From: Gammaproteobacteria bacterium
Lineage (GTDB): Bacteria > Pseudomonadota > Gammaproteobacteria > SZUA-229
Length of the DNA stretch: 8,520 nucleotides
Reading direction: 5' to 3'
NCBI GenBank assembly: GCA_011321985.1
Contig: DROB01000306.1
Location: 1-8,520, forward strand
Shown piece after piece: positions 5,730 to 8,520 of the stretch (positions are counted from its first letter, which is position 1; each line of letters opens with the position of its first letter). Both the position numbers and the translations under genes were made by a program. The notes under the pieces are model-generated. The model saw only the letters and a list, made by a program, of their open reading frames with translations. It ran no database searches and was not told the DNA's origin.

Positions 5730-7889
5730 TTAACGCGAGACGAACACACGTTGGCCGTTTAGTAAATCCACTGCCATTAATGCCAGGATATTCATGTCTC
5801 TATCGGTGATGAACACGCGGTTATTGACACTGTCGAGCACCACACCAAAAGGTTTACCAAACGCATTGATTGCATTCGGGATGCTGTTGTTAGAGACAAT
5901 GGAACGCGCACCACTTGTCAGGTCCACCGCCACTAAAGCACCCATGCCATTATCGACAACCAATGCACGGTTATTGACACTGTCGAGTGCTATACCGATT
6001 GGGTCACTAAACGCATTGTCCGCATTTGGGGTGCTGTCGTTAGAGACAATCGTGCGCGCGCCACTGGTCAGATCCACCGCCACTATTGCATCAAGGCCAG
6101 TATCGGTAACCAGCAAGCGGTTGTTGCTACTATCGAGTACAACACCGAGAGGACTAGCAAACGCATTGACTGCATCCGGGTTGCTACTGTTTGAGAGGAT
6201 GGTGCGTGCCCCGCTCGTCAAATCCACCGCCACGATGGCATCAAGATTGATATCTGTCACCAGAGCGCGGTTGTTAGCAGTGTCAAACACCATGCCGTAA
6301 GGACTGCTAAACGCATTAATTGCATCAGGGATGCTGCTATTAGAGACAATCGTACGAGCCCCGCTTGTCAGGTTCACTGCCAGTAAAGCGTTAAGGCCAG
6401 CATCGATAACCAATGCACGGTTGTTGCTGCTATCGAATAACACACCAATCGGAGCGAGAAACGTATTGACTGCATCCGGCGTACTGCTATCGGAAACAAT
6501 GGTGCGTGCGCCACTCGCCACATCTACCGCTACCAAGGCGGCAAGATCGACATCGACAACCAGGATACGATTGTTGGTGTTATCGAATGCCACACCGAAA
6601 GGGTCACCAAACGCGTTAACATCATCTGGAGTACTGTTTTTAGTGAGTATTGTACGTGCCCCGCTCGTCAGATTCACCGTCAGTAAATCACCAAGACCCG
6701 TATCAGTAACCAACGCACGATTGTTAGCACTGTCGATTACTACAGCCAGAGGTACACTAAACGCATTGACCGCATTAGGGACGTTGCTGTTGGAGAGAAT
6801 AGTACGCGCTCCGCTGGTCAAATCCACCGCCACGATGCCATCAATACTGCTATCACTAACCAGTGCGCGATTATTGGTACTGTCGAGTACCACTCCTCGA
6901 GGATTACCAAATGCATTGACTGCATTTGGGGTGCTGCTGTCGGATACAATGGTGCGCGCACCGCTAGACAAGTCTACTGCTATTAAGGCATCAAGAAGAT
7001 CATCGATGACTAGAGCACGGTTATTACCATTGTCAACTACAACACTTAATGGACTACTAAACGCATTAACTGCATTCGGAGTCGTATTGTCGGAGACAAT
7101 CGTACGAGCCCCGCTTGTCAGGTTCACCGCCACCAAGGCTTTAAAGCCGGCATCCACAACTAAAGCACGGTTATTAGTACTGTCGAATGCCACACCAAAT
7201 GGACCACCAAATGCATTGATCGCATCCGGAGTGCTATTGTTGGAGAGTATAGTGCGCGTGCCACTCGACAGATCTACAGCCACCAGGGCGGCAAGACCGG
7301 CATCGATGACCAACGCTCGATTATTGGTGCTATCGAGGATTACAGCTAACGGAATACTAAATGTATTGACCGCATTAGGTATACTGTTGTTAGAGATAAT
7401 GGTACGCGCGCCACTCGTCAGGTCTACTGCCACTAATGCATTCAAAATGGTATCAGTAACTAGCACACGATTATTAGCACTATCAAGTACTGCACCCACA
7501 GAATTTAATAAATCTGGTCCGTAGGCATCTATTTGTACACTGGCCGCAGCCATATTGCTATTAAGCGCAATATCACCCGTCTCTACAGTGAGGTTATTAT
7601 CACCGGTTGTTAATGTGACATCAGCTTGCCAGGTCGCAAATTTGTCATCACTAGTTGCATCAATACCATTCACACGAACCACCGTGACTTCACTATCATC
7701 ACTCGTCGTTCCGCGAACGATTATGCTTGTGCCTTCAGTAGCAGAAACGCCAGGGGGAAAAGTGATGTCAGCAGTCGGAGCCGTGGAATCAACCGTCCCG
7801 TCATCACTACTACTGCCACCACCGCAGGCAGAGAGCAGCGTGGTCAATATCAAAAGAGACAGAGGGAACCGTTTTTTTGTGGTGTTCAT
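5730..7889 (-). CDS. Outer-membrane-type lipoprotein with Ig-like domain and twelve-unit beta-propeller repeats
   Basis: The start is at 7889: AGGAGA lies upstream and the signal peptide begins there, whereas an upstream ATG at 7922 would only add 11 residues before it. The product has 719 residues. It has a lipoprotein signal with lipobox LSAC, lipidated Cys22, then a GGGSSSDDG linker with no Asp at +2, consistent with outer-membrane sorting. Residues ~37-118 look like a bacterial Ig-like domain (the STAPTADITFPPG opening and the GDNNLTVE strand are typical). Residues 128-719 are twelve tandem units of 50 residues; the last is 42. The consensus runs PxGVVLDSxNNRALVxD, then ALVAVDLTSGARTIVS, then NxxTPNAVNAF. 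The unit resembles NHL/YVTN-type propeller blades. Twelve blades exceed one normal propeller, so two six-blade propellers or similar are likely. No catalytic residues are recognised; surface binding or scaffolding is a guess. Confidence 0.88.
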   Translation of the reverse strand: MNTTKKRFPLSLLILTTLLSACGGGSSSDDGTVDSTAPTADITFPPGVSATEGTSIIVRGTTSDDSEVTVVRVNGIDATSDDKFATWQADVTLTTGDNNLTVETGDIALNSNMAAASVQIDAYGPDLLNSVGAVLDSANNRVLVTDTILNALVAVDLTSGARTIISNNSIPNAVNTFSIPLAVILDSTNNRALVIDAGLAALVAVDLSSGTRTILSNNSTPDAINAFGGPFGVAFDSTNNRALVVDAGFKALVAVNLTSGARTIVSDNTTPNAVNAFSSPLSVVVDNGNNRALVIDDLLDALIAVDLSSGARTIVSDSSTPNAVNAFGNPRGVVLDSTNNRALVSDSSIDGIVAVDLTSGARTILSNSNVPNAVNAFSVPLAVVIDSANNRALVTDTGLGDLLTVNLTSGARTILTKNSTPDDVNAFGDPFGVAFDNTNNRILVVDVDLAALVAVDVASGARTIVSDSSTPDAVNTFLAPIGVLFDSSNNRALVIDAGLNALLAVNLTSGARTIVSNSSIPDAINAFSSPYGMVFDTANNRALVTDINLDAIVAVDLTSGARTILSNSSNPDAVNAFASPLGVVLDSSNNRLLVTDTGLDAIVAVDLTSGARTIVSNDSTPNADNAFSDPIGIALDSVNNRALVVDNGMGALVAVDLTSGARSIVSNNSIPNAINAFGKPFGVVLDSVNNRVFITDRDMNILALMAVDLLNGQRVFVSR
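5733..7508 (-). repeat. Twelve tandem 150-bp coding repeats (50-residue units)
   Basis: Reading from 7508 downward, unit boundaries fall every 150 bp (units starting at 7508, 7358, 7208, 7058, 6908, 6758, 6608, 6458, 6308, 6158, 6008, 5858). Eleven units are exactly 50 residues. The last is 42 residues with a 2-residue insertion (NILALMAVDL) and ends the protein. Units differ at many synonymous and some coding positions, so the array is old and not a recent slippage product. Two features recur only in units 3, 7 and 11: LVVD, and Ala in G(V/I)A(F/L)D. This indicates a four-unit (600-bp) higher-order period. Confidence 0.92.
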
Positions 7890-8063
7890 AAGTGATCTCC
7901 TGAAGTAGACAGATGTGAGCAAGTCCTATCAGCTATCAACTTTAACACCGATTCTATTTCAATAGTTAAACTGCCGGTTAAATCATAAAACTGCTGAAGG
8001 CATTTAAATTTAACCCGCCTCAATGCCTACTTTTATGTAAATTTCTTAAACTAGCAGTTTGAA

Positions 8064-8162
8064 TAATCATGGACACCCATAAATCGCCTCACATTAATTA
8101 TTATTAATTCAACTGATTAGCTGCCTATCTAAGATAGATTAGTTAGTGGGTGTCCATGATTA
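8064..8162. repeat. 99-bp MITE- or REP-like element with perfect 16-bp terminal inverted repeats
   Basis: TAATCATGGACACCCA (8064-8079) is exactly complementary to TGGGTGTCCATGATTA (8147-8162). The 67-bp interior is AT-rich and holds two smaller dyads: ATTAAT-4-ATTAAT (8093-8108) and CTATCT-1-AGATAG (8125-8137). There is no coding capacity and no clear target-site duplication immediately outside. ACATTAATT occurs once inside (8091-8099) and once overlapping the right end (8162-8170). It could be a miniature inverted-repeat element, a REP-type palindrome pair mobilised by a Y1/RAYT transposase, or a large hairpin. The symmetry is certain; mobility is inferred. Confidence 0.6.
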
Positions 8163-8201
8163 CATTAATTTTTTGCTTTGATTTTAAAATCACATACGCC
8201 A

Positions 8202-8230
8202 TAGACATTATGTCATATTTGACATACAAT
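8202..8230 (+). promoter_or_regulatory. Promoter with internal operator for the toxin gene
   Basis: TAGACA (8202-8207; 5/6 to TTGACA), a 17-bp spacer and TACAAT (8225-8230; 5/6 to TATAAT) form a good sigma-70-type promoter. The spacer carries TATGTCA-4-TGACATA (8209-8215 and 8220-8226), and the half-site GACAT/ATGTC occurs three times (8204-8208, 8210-8214, 8221-8225). A dyad between -35 and -10 is the usual place for toxin-antitoxin autorepression. Transcription would start near 8237, at or just before the ATG. Confidence 0.6.
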
Positions 8231-8237
8231 ATTAAAT

Positions 8238-8520
8238 ATGGACGTAAAGGACAAGGTAGTCGCATGGTTGCACGGGCAAGTAAAAACACCGCCCTTCTCT
8301 GCTGCAGCCCGCATTGAGGCAGGTTATTTACTGAGAAGATTACAACTTGGTGAAAAGTTAAGCATGCCTCAATCACGGCCAATGCCGACCATTGGAAGGC
8401 GATGCCATGAGCTACGCATTACAGATAAAAATGTAATTTGGCGAATTGTATATAGAACAGATGAAGATGCAATTATCATTATTCAAGTGTTTGAAAAAAA
8501 AAACCATCAGACACCAAAAA
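8238..8520 (+). CDS. RelE/HigB-family toxin of a type II toxin-antitoxin system (Gp49-like), 3' end missing
   Basis: Ninety-four codons are visible before the window ends. Family landmarks are WLHGQVKTPPFS (residues 10-21), ARIEAGYLLRRLQLGE (24-39), SRPMPTIGRRCHELRI (46-61) and WRIVYRTDEDAIIIIQVFEKK (69-89), in the order typical of phage-derived Gp49-like/HigB toxins. These are usually ~105-120 residues, so only about 10-25 are missing. Members cleave mRNA at the ribosome and are neutralised by an antitoxin. In this family the toxin gene normally precedes a helix-turn-helix (Xre-type) antitoxin, which should lie just beyond 8520. There is no Shine-Dalgarno before 8238, and the promoter places the transcription start at the ATG, suggesting leaderless translation. 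Confidence 0.88.
   Translation, partial: MDVKDKVVAWLHGQVKTPPFSAAARIEAGYLLRRLQLGEKLSMPQSRPMPTIGRRCHELRITDKNVIWRIVYRTDEDAIIIIQVFEKKNHQTPK

Larger units (their letters stand above)
7890..8237. other. AT-rich intergenic region between lipoprotein and toxin genes
   Basis: These 348 bp carry no credible coding sequence; the longest start here (8070) gives 12 codons. The part near 7890 supplies the ribosome-binding site and presumably the promoter of the minus-strand lipoprotein, with a possible minus-strand -10 TAGAAT around 7951-7956 and no clear -35. AAACTGC occurs at 7968-7974 and 7988-7994 (20 bp apart), and inverted at 8054-8060 within AAACTAGCAGTTT. The 99-bp inverted-repeat element and the toxin promoter, listed separately, fill the rest. 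Confidence 0.7.

Noticed and set aside
5733..7508. CRISPR-like array
   Set aside because: The 150-bp periodicity has no short repeat/unique spacer pattern; it is in frame throughout one protein and conserved across the whole unit.
6331..7524. A 397-codon plus-strand open frame (and a second at 5794-6300) opposite the propeller lipoprotein
   Set aside because: The 150-bp repeat is a multiple of three, so a stop-free antisense frame in one unit stays open through all units. There is no ribosome-binding site or recognisable domain, and the composition mirrors the sense repeats.
8143..8382. A 79-codon minus-strand frame across the toxin start and the inverted repeat
   Set aside because: It is antisense to the clear RelE/HigB toxin coding sequence and extends through its promoter, with no recognisable product.

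Overview
The window looks like the chromosome of a gammaproteobacterium, probably aquatic or marine. The grounds are the AcrB-like RND pump, the HxlR/GST/MAPEG cassette, the LysR gene divergent from a peroxiredoxin, and a 'CGGGSSS' lipoprotein with a long beta-propeller. No ribosomal or other phylogenetic marker is present, so this placement is an inference. Base composition looks moderate and turns clearly AT-rich only from about 7920 onward.

Layout, left to right. (1) 1-1063 (+) is the C-terminal third of an RND multidrug efflux pump, cut by the left edge. (2) 1151-1822 (-) is a peroxiredoxin-like protein with a WCPYC motif and its own terminator. It is divergent from a LysR regulator at 1947-2840 (+), and the shared intergenic region holds a T-N11-A palindrome. 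A small cysteine-containing lipoprotein (2881-3312, +) follows the LysR gene. (3) 3273-5138 (-) is a probable detoxification operon: glutathione S-transferase, then a MAPEG membrane protein, then an atypical SDR. It is divergent from an HxlR-type regulator (5238-5618, +). The shared region contains a perfect 12-bp inverted repeat whose arms overlap candidate -35 elements of both promoters. (4) 5730-7889 (-) is a 719-residue outer-membrane-type lipoprotein with an Ig-like domain and twelve tandem 50-residue propeller-like repeats, followed by a terminator-like hairpin. (5) 7890-8237 is an AT-rich intergenic region with a 99-bp hairpin-forming element bounded by perfect 16-bp inverted repeats. 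(6) 8238-8520 (+) is the start of a RelE/HigB-family toxin gene, cut by the right edge; its promoter contains a dyad.

Functionally, the left two thirds read as stress and detoxification: efflux, peroxide reduction, glutathione conjugation and a regulator with several cysteines. The right third is accessory: a repeat-built surface lipoprotein, a probable small mobile or REP-like element and a toxin-antitoxin locus. No large new defence or biosynthetic system is visible. The most interesting features are the SDR without the usual catalytic residues inside the GST/MAPEG operon, the four-unit super-period of the propeller protein, the paired operator arms and the 99-bp element beside the toxin gene.
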